In this document: positions 46,447-53,780 of the stretch, one piece after another
Position numbering within the stretch: the first letter of the stretch is position 1
How the letters are laid out: every line of letters begins with the position of its first letter
From: Umezawaea beigongshangensis
GTDB taxonomy: Bacteria > Actinomycetota > Actinomycetes > Mycobacteriales > Pseudonocardiaceae
NCBI RefSeq assembly: GCF_016464305.1
Contig: NZ_JAEIOJ010000006.1
Coordinates: 124,001-188,000 of the forward strand
Direction: 5' to 3'
Length of the DNA: 64,000 bases
Notes under the pieces: model-generated
Database searches by the model: none
What the model was told of the DNA's origin: nothing
Seen by the model: only the letters and a program-made list of their open reading frames with translations
Made by a program: the position numbers and the translations under genes

Positions 46447-46452
46447 GCGGCC

Positions 46453-47091
46453 TCACACGGCGGGCGTGCGCTTCCGCCGGCCCGCCGGCGCGTCCGCCGG
46501 TTCGTGTTCGGGGCAGTCGGTCCTCAGGCCGGCCAACGGCAACGGCGTGCGCAGCAGGTGGCAGTGGTGCGGCACCGCCGGGTCGGGGTGCTCGTCGCGG
46601 CCGAAGAAGCGGCACGTCGTGCACGTGTGCGTCACGCCCACCACGCCCGAGCGGTGCAGGTCCGCGACGACCCGGAGGAGGGTGTGCAGCGTCGTCGCGC
46701 GGTCGGCTTCCGAGATCCCGGCGAGCGCGTCCGTCAGCGGATCGTCCCACGAGGACAGTCCACGTGCGGCTCCTTCTCCCGTGACGGTCAGCGACAGCAC
46801 CCGCCGGCGGCCGTCCGTGCCGGGGGAGCGCGTCACGAGTCCCTTGCGCTCCAGCGCCGTCACCGCGTCGGACATCGTCGGCGTGGTCACGTCGAACTCC
46901 GCGGCCAGCGCCGCCACCTCGTGACGGGTTCGCGGGTGCTGCGCCAGGGCCAGCACCGCCTGCTGCTGCAACGGCGACAGCCCGTGCTCCCGCGCCGTGC
47001 GCTGCGCCAGCGATCGCATGCCGTGCCCGAGCCGCTCGAGCGCGTCGGCCAGCCGGCGGTCGAGACCGGCCGTGCCCTCGGTGTCAGTCAT
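46453..47091 (-). CDS. MarR regulator with four-cysteine tail
   Basis: A 212-residue protein. Residues about 10-145 form the MarR winged helix (LSPLQQQAVLALAQH, FDVTTPTMSDAVTALERKGLVTR, DGRRRVLSLTVTGEG). The last 60 residues hold CTTCRFF (Cys157, Cys160), PHHCHLL (Cys177) and TDCPEHEP (Cys193): spacing C-x2-C-x16-C-x15-C with nearby histidines. This tail is found in other actinobacterial MarR-like proteins and would suit an iron-sulfur cluster or zinc; which is not known to me. A redox or NO sensor is inferred from neighbouring protoglobin and catalase genes. Confidence 0.87.
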   Translation of the reverse strand: MTDTEGTAGLDRRLADALERLGHGMRSLAQRTAREHGLSPLQQQAVLALAQHPRTRHEVAALAAEFDVTTPTMSDAVTALERKGLVTRSPGTDGRRRVLSLTVTGEGAARGLSSWDDPLTDALAGISEADRATTLHTLLRVVADLHRSGVVGVTHTCTTCRFFGRDEHPDPAVPHHCHLLRTPLPLAGLRTDCPEHEPADAPAGRRKRTPAV

Positions 47092-47108
47092 GCGGTCCGC
47101 CTCGCGAG

Positions 47109-47121
47109 TAAGGACTTCTCA
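47109..47121. promoter_or_regulatory. Degenerate operator before marR gene
   Basis: TAAGGACTTCTCA resembles the TAGGACTCCTA element at 8 of 11 aligned positions. It lies 17 nt upstream of the regulator start, next to TACCAT (47127-47132, minus), as expected for autoregulation. The match is weak. Confidence 0.3.
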
Positions 47122-47177
47122 CGGTGATGGTACGTGCTTCCCGCGCTGAGACGTGGGTCACCCGGAGCAAAAGTTAG

Positions 47178-47188
47178 TAGGAGTCCTA
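47178..47188. promoter_or_regulatory. Stress-locus operator copy 2
   Basis: TAGGAGTCCTA, the reverse complement of the element at 45018-45028, set in AGTTAG...CCTAGTTT. It is followed by TAGTTT (47191-47196) and CAGACT (47201-47206), either of which could be the -10 of the protoglobin transcript. Confidence 0.6.
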
Positions 47189-47273
47189 CCTAGTTTGTGG
47201 CAGACTGGTGCTCACCTCGCCGAGGAGTTCCACCGGCGGCCCGACAGTCCTCTTCGATCTCGAAGGAAGCGAC

Positions 47274-47867
47274 ATGACGTCTCCCGAACAGCCACCACCC
47301 GGCTACACCCACGACGACCCGGACCTCGCGCCGTCGCCGGTCACCCGTGCCGACCTCGACGGACTGCTGGCGAGCGTCCTCTTCGGACCGGCGGACCAGG
47401 AGGCGTTGCGCACGGCCGGTGAGGTCCTCGGTGGACAGATCGACCAGATCCTCGACGTCTGGTACGGATTCGTCGGCTCGCACCCGCACCTCGTGGCCTA
47501 CTTCTCCACCCCGGACGGCGAGCCGATCGGCGACTACCTCGCACGGGTCCGCGCCCGCTTCGGCCGGTGGATCGTCGACACGTGCACCCGCCCGTATGAC
47601 GAGCGCTGGCTGGCCTACCAGCAGGAGATCGCGCTGCGGCACACCGCGCCGAAGAAGAACCGGACCGACCGCGCCGACTCGGTGCCGCACATCCCGCTGC
47701 GCCACGTCATCGCGTTCATCCACCCCATCACCGCGACGATCCGCCCGTTCCTGGCCGCCGCCGGGCACGACGAGGAGCAGGTGGACGCCATGCACCAGGC
47801 CTGGTTCAAGGCGGTCACCCTCCAGGTCGCGCTGTGGTCGCAGCCCTACGCCGGACGGGCGTGGTGA
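47274..47867 (+). CDS. Protoglobin
   Basis: A 197-residue single-domain haem protein of the protoglobin family. ALRHTAPKKNRTD contains proximal His123, equivalent to His120 of the Methanosarcina protein; VPHIPLRHVIAFIHPITATIRPFL and MHQAWFKAVTLQVALWSQPY are family signatures. It binds O2, CO or NO and may detoxify or sense them. A GAAGGAAG site precedes the ATG. Followed after 4 nt by a thioredoxin-like protein. Confidence 0.94.
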   Translation: MTSPEQPPPGYTHDDPDLAPSPVTRADLDGLLASVLFGPADQEALRTAGEVLGGQIDQILDVWYGFVGSHPHLVAYFSTPDGEPIGDYLARVRARFGRWIVDTCTRPYDERWLAYQQEIALRHTAPKKNRTDRADSVPHIPLRHVIAFIHPITATIRPFLAAAGHDEEQVDAMHQAWFKAVTLQVALWSQPYAGRAW

Positions 47868-47871
47868 CGTC

Positions 47872-48399
47872 GTGACCCTGCTCGTGTCCCCGTCGAGCGA
47901 TGTGCTGTCGCCGGCGATGCCCTGGGAGACGACGGCGTGGTTCAACGGCGACCCGTTGGACCTGGCCCAGCTGCGCGGACGCGTGGTGGTGCTGGAGGCG
48001 TTCCAGATGCTGTGCCCCAGCTGCGTGAGCCACGCCCTGCCGCAGGCCGTGCGGCTGTCCAGGACGTTCGGCGACGAGGTGGCCGTCGTCGGTCTGCACA
48101 CGGTGTTCGAGCACCACGAGGCGATGACCCCGGTGAGCCTCAAGGCGTTCCTGCACGAGTACCGCATCACCTTCCCGGTCGGCGTCGACGCGGTGGGCGG
48201 CGAGCACCCGGCCCCGGTCACGTTCAGCCGCTACCGCATGCGGGGCACGCCCACCACGGTCCTCGTCGACCGCGACGGCATGCTGCGCGCCCAGAAGCTC
48301 GGCCCCGTCGACGACATGACGCTGGCCTCGGCCGTGACGACGCTGCTCGACGGCGTGGTGCCGCCGTCCGCCTGCACGATCGACGGCACCTGCACCTGA
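47872..48399 (+). CDS. Thioredoxin-like (TlpA/AhpC-type) protein
   Basis: A 175-residue thioredoxin-fold protein lacking a signal peptide. Active-site CPSC is at 48-51 in FQMLCPSCVSH. GTPTTVLVDRDG holds the cis-Pro loop. A C-terminal CTIDGTC pair could be a second thiol site. It begins with GTG 4 nt after protoglobin and is probably translated with it. It may reduce peroxides or disulfides, or restore a partner in the same unit. Confidence 0.85.
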   Translation: MTLLVSPSSDVLSPAMPWETTAWFNGDPLDLAQLRGRVVVLEAFQMLCPSCVSHALPQAVRLSRTFGDEVAVVGLHTVFEHHEAMTPVSLKAFLHEYRITFPVGVDAVGGEHPAPVTFSRYRMRGTPTTVLVDRDGMLRAQKLGPVDDMTLASAVTTLLDGVVPPSACTIDGTCT

Positions 48400-48572
48400 T
48401 CCGCACGGTCGGGCCGTACCGCTGCTCGCTGCCGCGGGTTTCCCGGCGCGGCACCGCCCGGTACGGCTGCCCGACCCGGTCGCCAGCACGGCACCGCCCG
48501 ACGCGGAGCCGCTCCCCGCGGCCGGCACCCCAGATCCGACACACCCCATCACCATCGAGGAGCAGAACGACC

Positions 48573-49112
48573 ATGTCCCGCATCGAGCTCACCAGCCCCG
48601 ACCAGATCACCGACGAGCGCGCCGAGACCCTCGCGCAGATCAAGGGCGCCTTCGGCCTGGTGCCGAACATGTTCAAGGCCGTCGCCCACTCGCCGGCCGC
48701 GCTGCGGAGCATGTGGGCCCAGTTCGGCGCGCTCGGCAACGGCGCGCTCGGCGCCAAGACCGGTGAGATGATCGCCGTGGCCGTCGCCGACCAGAACCGG
48801 TGCGACTACTGCCTCTCCGCGCACACCGTGCTCGGCAAGAAGGCCGGTGCCACGGCCGAGCAGATGAGCAACGCGCAGAGCGGCAGGTCGGACGACCCGC
48901 GCACGGCCGCCGTGCTGACGTTCGCCACCACCCTGGTCGAGAAGCGCGGCCAGATCGCCGACTCCGACGTGCAGGCCGCGCGCGACGCCGGGCTGACCCA
49001 GGAGGAGATCGTCGAGACGGTCGCGCACGTCGCGTTGAACGTGTTCACCAACTACATCAACGTGGCGCTCGACGTGCCGGTCGACTTCGCCCGCGTGTCG
49101 CTCACCCGTTGA
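48573..49112 (+). CDS. AhpD-like carboxymuconolactone decarboxylase family protein
   Basis: A 179-residue all-helical protein. CDYCLSAH gives the redox Cys77, Cys80 and His84 of AhpD-like proteins. GLVPNMFKAVAHSPAAL and the paired helices match the CMD family. It may act as a peroxidase or disulfide reductase, with the upstream thioredoxin-like protein as a candidate electron donor. GAGGAG precedes the ATG; 173 nt separates it from the previous gene, so it may have its own promoter. Confidence 0.9.
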   Translation: MSRIELTSPDQITDERAETLAQIKGAFGLVPNMFKAVAHSPAALRSMWAQFGALGNGALGAKTGEMIAVAVADQNRCDYCLSAHTVLGKKAGATAEQMSNAQSGRSDDPRTAAVLTFATTLVEKRGQIADSDVQAARDAGLTQEEIVETVAHVALNVFTNYINVALDVPVDFARVSLTR

Positions 49113-49126
49113 GCCGTCCGGACGAG

Positions 49127-49170
49127 GAGCCCGGTCGCGGCGGTCGCACGCCACCGCCGCGACCGGGCTC
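49127..49170 (+). terminator. Terminator of stress operon
   Basis: A perfect 18-bp stem (GAGCCCGGTCGCGGCGGT and complement) with an 8-nt loop, 14 nt after the AhpD-like gene. Confidence 0.85.
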
Positions 49171-49371
49171 GTCCGCAAGCGCGAGATGCGCAGGAAGCCC
49201 TTCCCACCCGCTCTGACCAGGGCCTTCGGTCGTGATCACGTCTGCCGCGACGGGTATGACCCTTGCCGCCGAGCACTGCTGACCGTGTTCGCCGAGGTCC
49301 AGGTGGGGAGCCTGTTCACCGGTGGAGGGACGGCGACGCCGCCCGCGCACGGCGGCGCGCTGGTGGCCGGG

Positions 49372-50769
49372 TCACGCCTGTCCGGCCCAGTGGCGCTGGC
49401 CGGCCTCGGGGAGGGTGGAGATCGGGTCGTAGTACGGGTAGCGGCGGTCCAGGGCGTCGGGGTCGGTGAGTTCGATGCCGGTGCGGTAGTTCTTGGTCCA
49501 GTAGGACACGCCCAGCTCGCGGTCGTAGTCGGCGAGCTGGTGGACCCAGCGCTTGCCGACGTAGGGGACGTCGCAGACGATGCGCGGGGTGGCGTAGCCG
49601 GGCAGGTAGCCCATGATCGCGTGCTGGAGCTCCTGGGCCTCCCACACCGCCACGCGCCAGTGCTCGGCGTTGGGGATCATGTCGCACAGGTAGAAGTAGT
49701 AGGGCAGCACGTTGGCCTCGCCCTGTAGCGCGAAGCACAGGTCCAGCAGGTCGTTCTGCGTCGCGTTCACCCCGCGCATCAGCACGCCCTGGTTGCGCAC
49801 GTCGCGCACGCCCACCTCCAGCGCCGTGCGCGCCGCCTCCGCGACCAGCGGCGTCACCGACTGCACGTGGTTGACGTGGGTGTGGATCGCGAGGTTCACG
49901 CCGCGCCTGGCCGCCGTGCGGGCCACCCGCTCCAGACCCTCGACGACCCTCGGCTGGAGCCAGTGCTGCGGCAGGCCGGCGAGGGCCTTGGTCGCCAGGC
50001 GCACGTCGCGGACCGTCTCGACGTCGAGCACCCGCATCAGGAACGACTCCAGCTGCGGCCACGGCACGTTCGCCACGTCGCCGCCGGAGACCACCACGTC
50101 GCGCACGCCGGGGGTGCGCTTCAGGTAGTCGATCATCCGGTCCTGCCGGTCCACCGGTTTCAGCGCCAGCTTCAGCTTCTGCACCTGGGGCGTGGAGTTG
50201 CCGACCAGGTCCATCCTGGTGCAGTGCCCGCAGTACTGGGGGCACGTCGACACCAGCTCGGCCAGCACCTTGGTCGGGTAGCGGTGGGTCAACCCCTCCA
50301 CGACCCACATCTCCGCCTCGTGCAGCGAGTCCCGCGACGAGTGCGGGTGGCTCGGCCACACCGGGTCGCGGTCGGCGTGCACCGGCAGCATGTAGCGGCG
50401 GATCGGGTCGGCGAAGAACGCCTCGGTGAACGCCTCGGGACGCAGATCGGCCGCGGGCACCATCGTGTTGAGCATCTGCGGCGGGACGAGCATCGACATC
50501 GTGGCCAGCTGCTCCTGGTCGGCGGCCAGCTCGTCGTAGAACCGCTCGGTCAGCAGGTCGCCCACCAGGGCGCGGAGCTGCTTGACGTTCTTCACGCAGT
50601 GCACGCGCTGCCACTGCGGGTCCCGCCACTGCGCCTCGGTCACGTCGCGCCAGCCGGGGAAGCGGCGCCAGTCCGGTTCGACCAGCTCTCCGCGCACGTA
50701 CTCGTACGGCTGGCGCGTGGCCCGGCCCAGCGTCTCGGTAGCGGGTGTGACCTCGGACAGCACAGTCAT
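49372..50769 (-). CDS. kamA: Lysine 2,3-aminomutase KamA
   Basis: A 465-residue radical SAM/PLP enzyme. The cluster motif is STCPQYCGHC with Cys176, Cys180 and Cys183. YLCDMIP and IVCDVPYVGK supply the two Asp residues that hold the epsilon-amine and the Lys that binds PLP in the classical enzyme; the Asp-to-Lys spacing is one residue shorter than the classical DAPGGGGK. It turns L-lysine into beta-lysine. The ATG has AGGGAG upstream. It diverges from fxsA; the rest of the pathway lies 2 kb to the right. Confidence 0.88.
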   Translation of the reverse strand: MTVLSEVTPATETLGRATRQPYEYVRGELVEPDWRRFPGWRDVTEAQWRDPQWQRVHCVKNVKQLRALVGDLLTERFYDELAADQEQLATMSMLVPPQMLNTMVPAADLRPEAFTEAFFADPIRRYMLPVHADRDPVWPSHPHSSRDSLHEAEMWVVEGLTHRYPTKVLAELVSTCPQYCGHCTRMDLVGNSTPQVQKLKLALKPVDRQDRMIDYLKRTPGVRDVVVSGGDVANVPWPQLESFLMRVLDVETVRDVRLATKALAGLPQHWLQPRVVEGLERVARTAARRGVNLAIHTHVNHVQSVTPLVAEAARTALEVGVRDVRNQGVLMRGVNATQNDLLDLCFALQGEANVLPYYFYLCDMIPNAEHWRVAVWEAQELQHAIMGYLPGYATPRIVCDVPYVGKRWVHQLADYDRELGVSYWTKNYRTGIELTDPDALDRRYPYYDPISTLPEAGQRHWAGQA

Positions 50770-50877
50770 CCGTACTCCCTGCCGGTAGGTTGCCCTGAAG
50801 ATATGCTGCCAGATGGCGACTTGGACGTAAATATTTCGGCGCGGGAGTGTTTCGAGGGGTTCGTCCGTTGTCCGGGC

Positions 50878-51354
50878 ATGGGTGTCTTCGTTGTCCTGGT
50901 CGTCGGCATGATCCTGGAGATCGCCGTCCTGGTGTCCGTCGGCCAGTCGATCGGTCTGCTCGCCACGGTCGGCCTGCTGATCCTGGGGGCGGTGGTGGGC
51001 TCCGCACTGCTGCGCAGCGAGGGTTCCCGCACGCTCCGGTCCTTCTCCGAAACCGTGCGCAACCGCCGCGAGCCGCACCAGGAGGTCGCCGACGGCGTGC
51101 TGATCGTCGCCGCCGGTGTCCTGGTCGCGCTGCCCGGCTTCCTCAGCGACGTCCTCGCGCTGTTCCTGCTCTTCCCGCCCACCCGCCGGTTGGTCAGCCG
51201 CCGCATGGCGCGCTCCTCGCAGCGCAACGCCGACGCGCTGCGCCACCGGCAGCGCTTCGGTGCCACGAGCGGTGTCGTCGACGGCGAGGTGGTCGTGCGG
51301 CCGACCGAGGTGATCGTCGTCGACCAGCGGCAGCTGCCCGGCTCCCAGCACTGA
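50878..51354 (+). CDS. fxsA: FxsA family membrane protein
   Basis: A 158-residue protein with two or three membrane segments near the N-terminus (LEIAVLVSVGQSIGLLATVGLLILGAVVG in outline) and a second hydrophobic stretch (VADGVLIVAAGVLVALPGFLSDVLALFLLFPPTR). This is the FxsA pattern; E. coli FxsA relieves phage T7 exclusion when overproduced, and its normal role is unknown. No ribosome site obvious. An AT-rich TAAATATTT upstream marks the control region shared with kamA. Confidence 0.88.
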   Translation: MGVFVVLVVGMILEIAVLVSVGQSIGLLATVGLLILGAVVGSALLRSEGSRTLRSFSETVRNRREPHQEVADGVLIVAAGVLVALPGFLSDVLALFLLFPPTRRLVSRRMARSSQRNADALRHRQRFGATSGVVDGEVVVRPTEVIVVDQRQLPGSQH

Positions 51355-51360
51355 CGCGCG

Positions 51361-51394
51361 CGGACGGCCCCGCGGCGAGCCGCGGGGCCGTCCG
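51361..51394. terminator. Bidirectional terminator
   Basis: A perfect 15-bp stem (CGGACGGCCCCGCGG and complement) with a 4-nt loop, between convergent fxsA and DUF2000 genes. Confidence 0.85.
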
Positions 51395-51409
51395 GTGTCG
51401 CGCCGCCGG

Positions 51410-51841
51410 TCAGGGGTGCATGCGAGCGCCCTTGAGGATCTTGTCCACCGCGTTGCGGGGACCGTGCAGGGCCAGCCCGACCAGGGCGAGCTGGTCGCGC
51501 GGGACCGCGGCCACGGCCGCGCGGTTGGCCCGGTCGTGACCGGTGCCGAACAGGTCCTCGGTGAACACCGACAGCGCCGTGCCGCGACTCAGAGCGCGGG
51601 TGTGCGCGCTGCTGAGGACCTCCTTCGACCCCTCCAGCACCACCACCGGCTGCCCGAACATCGGCAGGTAGGCGGTGCCGTCCGCGTCGGCGTAGTCCTC
51701 GCCCAGCAGTTCGGGCTTCGTGCCCGCGATGCCGCTGACCAGGAACGCCGTCACGTTCAACCGCTGCCACGTCTGCAGGTCGTCCCGGATCAGCACGGCG
51801 ATCTTCGTGTCGAACCTGACCTGCTCGTTCTCGAACTCCAC
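51410..51841 (-). CDS. DUF2000 family protein
   Basis: A 143-residue protein: TKIAVLIRDDLQTWQRLNVTAFLVSGIAG and PMFGQPVVVLEGS match DUF2000, a fold related to peptidyl-tRNA hydrolase II. No established function. It diverges from the AraC gene with 49 nt between starts, a classical arrangement for a regulator and a target. Confidence 0.88.
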   Translation of the reverse strand: MEFENEQVRFDTKIAVLIRDDLQTWQRLNVTAFLVSGIAGTKPELLGEDYADADGTAYLPMFGQPVVVLEGSKEVLSSAHTRALSRGTALSVFTEDLFGTGHDRANRAAVAAVPRDQLALVGLALHGPRNAVDKILKGARMHP

Positions 51842-51878
51842 GTCTGTGAGCGTGCCCCGTCCGGCCGCTCGGGTCTTG

Positions 51879-51884
51879 TACGTT
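51879..51884 (+). promoter_or_regulatory. -10 element of AraC gene (leaderless)
   Basis: TACGTT ends 6 nt before the GTG at 51891. Confidence 0.65.
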
Positions 51885-51890
51885 CTTCAC

Positions 51891-52682
51891 GTGGGCCGGC
51901 CCGAGATCGCCGCGTGGAAGCCCGACGTCAGCGGCGTCGTGGAGGTCCTGCACGCCCGTTTCACCGACCACGCCTACCCGGCGCACACCCACGACGCGTG
52001 GACGCTGCTGCTGGTCGACGACGGCGCGATCACCTACGACCTGGAGCGGCACCACCACGGCGCGCTGCGGCCCGCCGTCACGGTCCTGCCGCCGCACGTG
52101 CCGCACGACGGCCGGGCCGCCACGCCGGACGGCTTCCGCAAGCGCGTCGTCTACCTGGACACCTCGGTGCTCGGCGAGGACCTGGTGGGCGCCGCCGTGG
52201 ACCGGCCCGGCCTGCCCGACCCGGTGCTGCGCCGCCGCGTGCACCAGTTGCACGGCGTGCTGGAGCACGCCGGGGAGGAGCTGGAGGCGGAGAGCCGTCT
52301 CGCCCTCGTCGCCGACCGGGTCCGCGCGCACCTGCTGCGCCGGGCGGGTGAACCGCCGCCGCGCGGAGTGCCCGGTCTGGCGGCGCGGCTGCGCGACCTG
52401 CTGGACGAGCGGGTGCGCGACGGACTGGCCCTGGACGAGGCGGCGGCGCTGCTGCACGCCCACCCCGCGCACCTGGTGCGCGCGTTCACCGCCGAGTTCG
52501 GCATCCCGCCGCACCGCTACCTGACCGGCCGCAGGCTCGACGCGGCCCGTCGCCTCCTGCTGGCCGGGCAGCGCCCCGCCGAGGTCGCCACCGAGGTCGG
52601 CTTCTACGACCAGTCCCACCTGACGCGGCACTTCGCCCGGTTGCTGGGCACGAGTCCGGCCCGCTACGCGCGCTCGCGCTGA
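51891..52682 (+). CDS. AraC family regulator
   Basis: A 263-residue regulator. The N-terminal cupin-like sensor (PAHTHDAWTLLLVDDGAITYDL) binds an unknown ligand, and the C-terminal two helix-turn-helix units span about 165-260 (LALDEAAALLHAHPAHLVRAFTAEFGIPPHRYL and PAEVATEVGFYDQSHLTRHF). Start GTG 51891 fits the leaderless promoter. It lies between DUF2000 and kdd and could regulate either. Confidence 0.92.
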   Translation: MGRPEIAAWKPDVSGVVEVLHARFTDHAYPAHTHDAWTLLLVDDGAITYDLERHHHGALRPAVTVLPPHVPHDGRAATPDGFRKRVVYLDTSVLGEDLVGAAVDRPGLPDPVLRRRVHQLHGVLEHAGEELEAESRLALVADRVRAHLLRRAGEPPPRGVPGLAARLRDLLDERVRDGLALDEAAALLHAHPAHLVRAFTAEFGIPPHRYLTGRRLDAARRLLLAGQRPAEVATEVGFYDQSHLTRHFARLLGTSPARYARSR

Positions 52683-52714
52683 ACAATCAATACTTGCGCC
52701 CGTCTCCGGTCGCG

Positions 52715-52730
52715 CGTGAACATGTTCACG
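52715..52730. promoter_or_regulatory. Perfect 16-bp palindrome before kdd
   Basis: CGTGAACATGTTCACG is a perfect palindrome 30 nt upstream of the kdd ATG and downstream of an AT-rich AATACT. It has the shape of a dimeric repressor site, not of AraC half-sites. Confidence 0.65.
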
Positions 52731-52760
52731 ACATCGCCGCGTCGACCGAAGGATTTCCAC

Positions 52761-53780
52761 ATGTCCTCTCCGTACGGTCTGCACCGCGTCCTCGCTCCGG
52801 CCGGGGTGCTCCCGCAGCAGGCCGAGCGGCTGGACGCGGACCCGCGGCCGCACCGGGACGAGGTCGTCGTCGACGTCGAACGCCTCAACCTCGACGCCGC
52901 GTCCTTCCGCCAGCTGCGCGAGCAGCACGGCGAGGGCGCGGCCGTGCGCGAGGCCGTCCTCGCGATCGTGCGGCGGCGCGGCAAGATGCAGAACCCCGTC
53001 ACCGGCTCCGGCGGAATGCTGCTCGGCACCGTCCGCGAGGTCGGCCCCGAGTCCCCGCTCGGCCTGCGGCCGGGGGACCGGATCGCCACGCTGGTCTCCC
53101 TCACCCTCACGCCGCTGCGCATCACCGACGACCTGCGCGACTGGGACGGCCGGGGCGAGCAGGTCCCGTGCACGGGCACGGCCGTCCTCTTCGGACGCTC
53201 CGTCGCCGCCGTCCTGCCCGACGACCTGCCGCACGAGCTGGCGCTGTCCGTGCTGGACGTCTGCGGCGCACCCGCCCTCACCGACCGCGTCGTGCGCCGC
53301 AGGGCGACTCCCTCGGTGCTCGTGCTCGGCGGCGGGGGCAAGTCCGGCTCGCTGTCGCTGGCCGCCGCCCGCCGTGCCGGAGCGAGCAGGACCGTCGCGC
53401 TCGTGCCCACCGAGCGGGAGGCCGCCCGCGTGCGCGCCGCCGGGCTGGCCGACGAGGTCGTGATCGCCGACGCGCGCGACCCGGTCGCCGTCGCCGACGC
53501 CGTCGGCGAGCCCGCGGACGTCACGGTCGTCTGCGTGGACGTGCCCGGCTGCGAGCACGGTGCGATCCTCGCCACGTCCGACGGCGGCACGGTGGTCTTC
53601 TTCTCCATGGCGACCTCGTTCTCCGCCGCCGCGCTGGGCGCCGAGGGGCTGGCGGCCGACGTGGAGATGCTGGTGGGCAACGGCTACGTGCCCGGTCACG
53701 CGGAGTTCGCCCTCGACCTGCTGCGCACCGAACCGGGTGTGCGCGCCCTGTTCGAACACGGGCAGACTGACCGCTCGTGA
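52761..53780 (+). CDS. kdd: 3,5-diaminohexanoate dehydrogenase Kdd
   Basis: A 339-residue oxidoreductase that oxidises L-erythro-3,5-diaminohexanoate to 3-keto-5-aminohexanoate with NAD(P). Family blocks are GLHRVLAPAGVLPQQAERLD, KMQNPVTGSGGMLLGTV and the Rossmann loop VLVLGGGGKSGSLSLAAA. These are specific for Kdd. GAAGGA precedes the ATG. Its stop overlaps the GTG of the amidohydrolase, starting a five-gene coupled operon with kamD, kamE and kal. Confidence 0.92.
   Translation: MSSPYGLHRVLAPAGVLPQQAERLDADPRPHRDEVVVDVERLNLDAASFRQLREQHGEGAAVREAVLAIVRRRGKMQNPVTGSGGMLLGTVREVGPESPLGLRPGDRIATLVSLTLTPLRITDDLRDWDGRGEQVPCTGTAVLFGRSVAAVLPDDLPHELALSVLDVCGAPALTDRVVRRRATPSVLVLGGGGKSGSLSLAAARRAGASRTVALVPTEREAARVRAAGLADEVVIADARDPVAVADAVGEPADVTVVCVDVPGCEHGAILATSDGGTVVFFSMATSFSAAALGAEGLAADVEMLVGNGYVPGHAEFALDLLRTEPGVRALFEHGQTDRS

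Noticed and set aside
52715-52730. LexA box before kdd
   Set aside because: GAAC and GTTC are 2 bp apart, whereas Gram-positive LexA sites have 4 bp, and kdd is not a repair gene.
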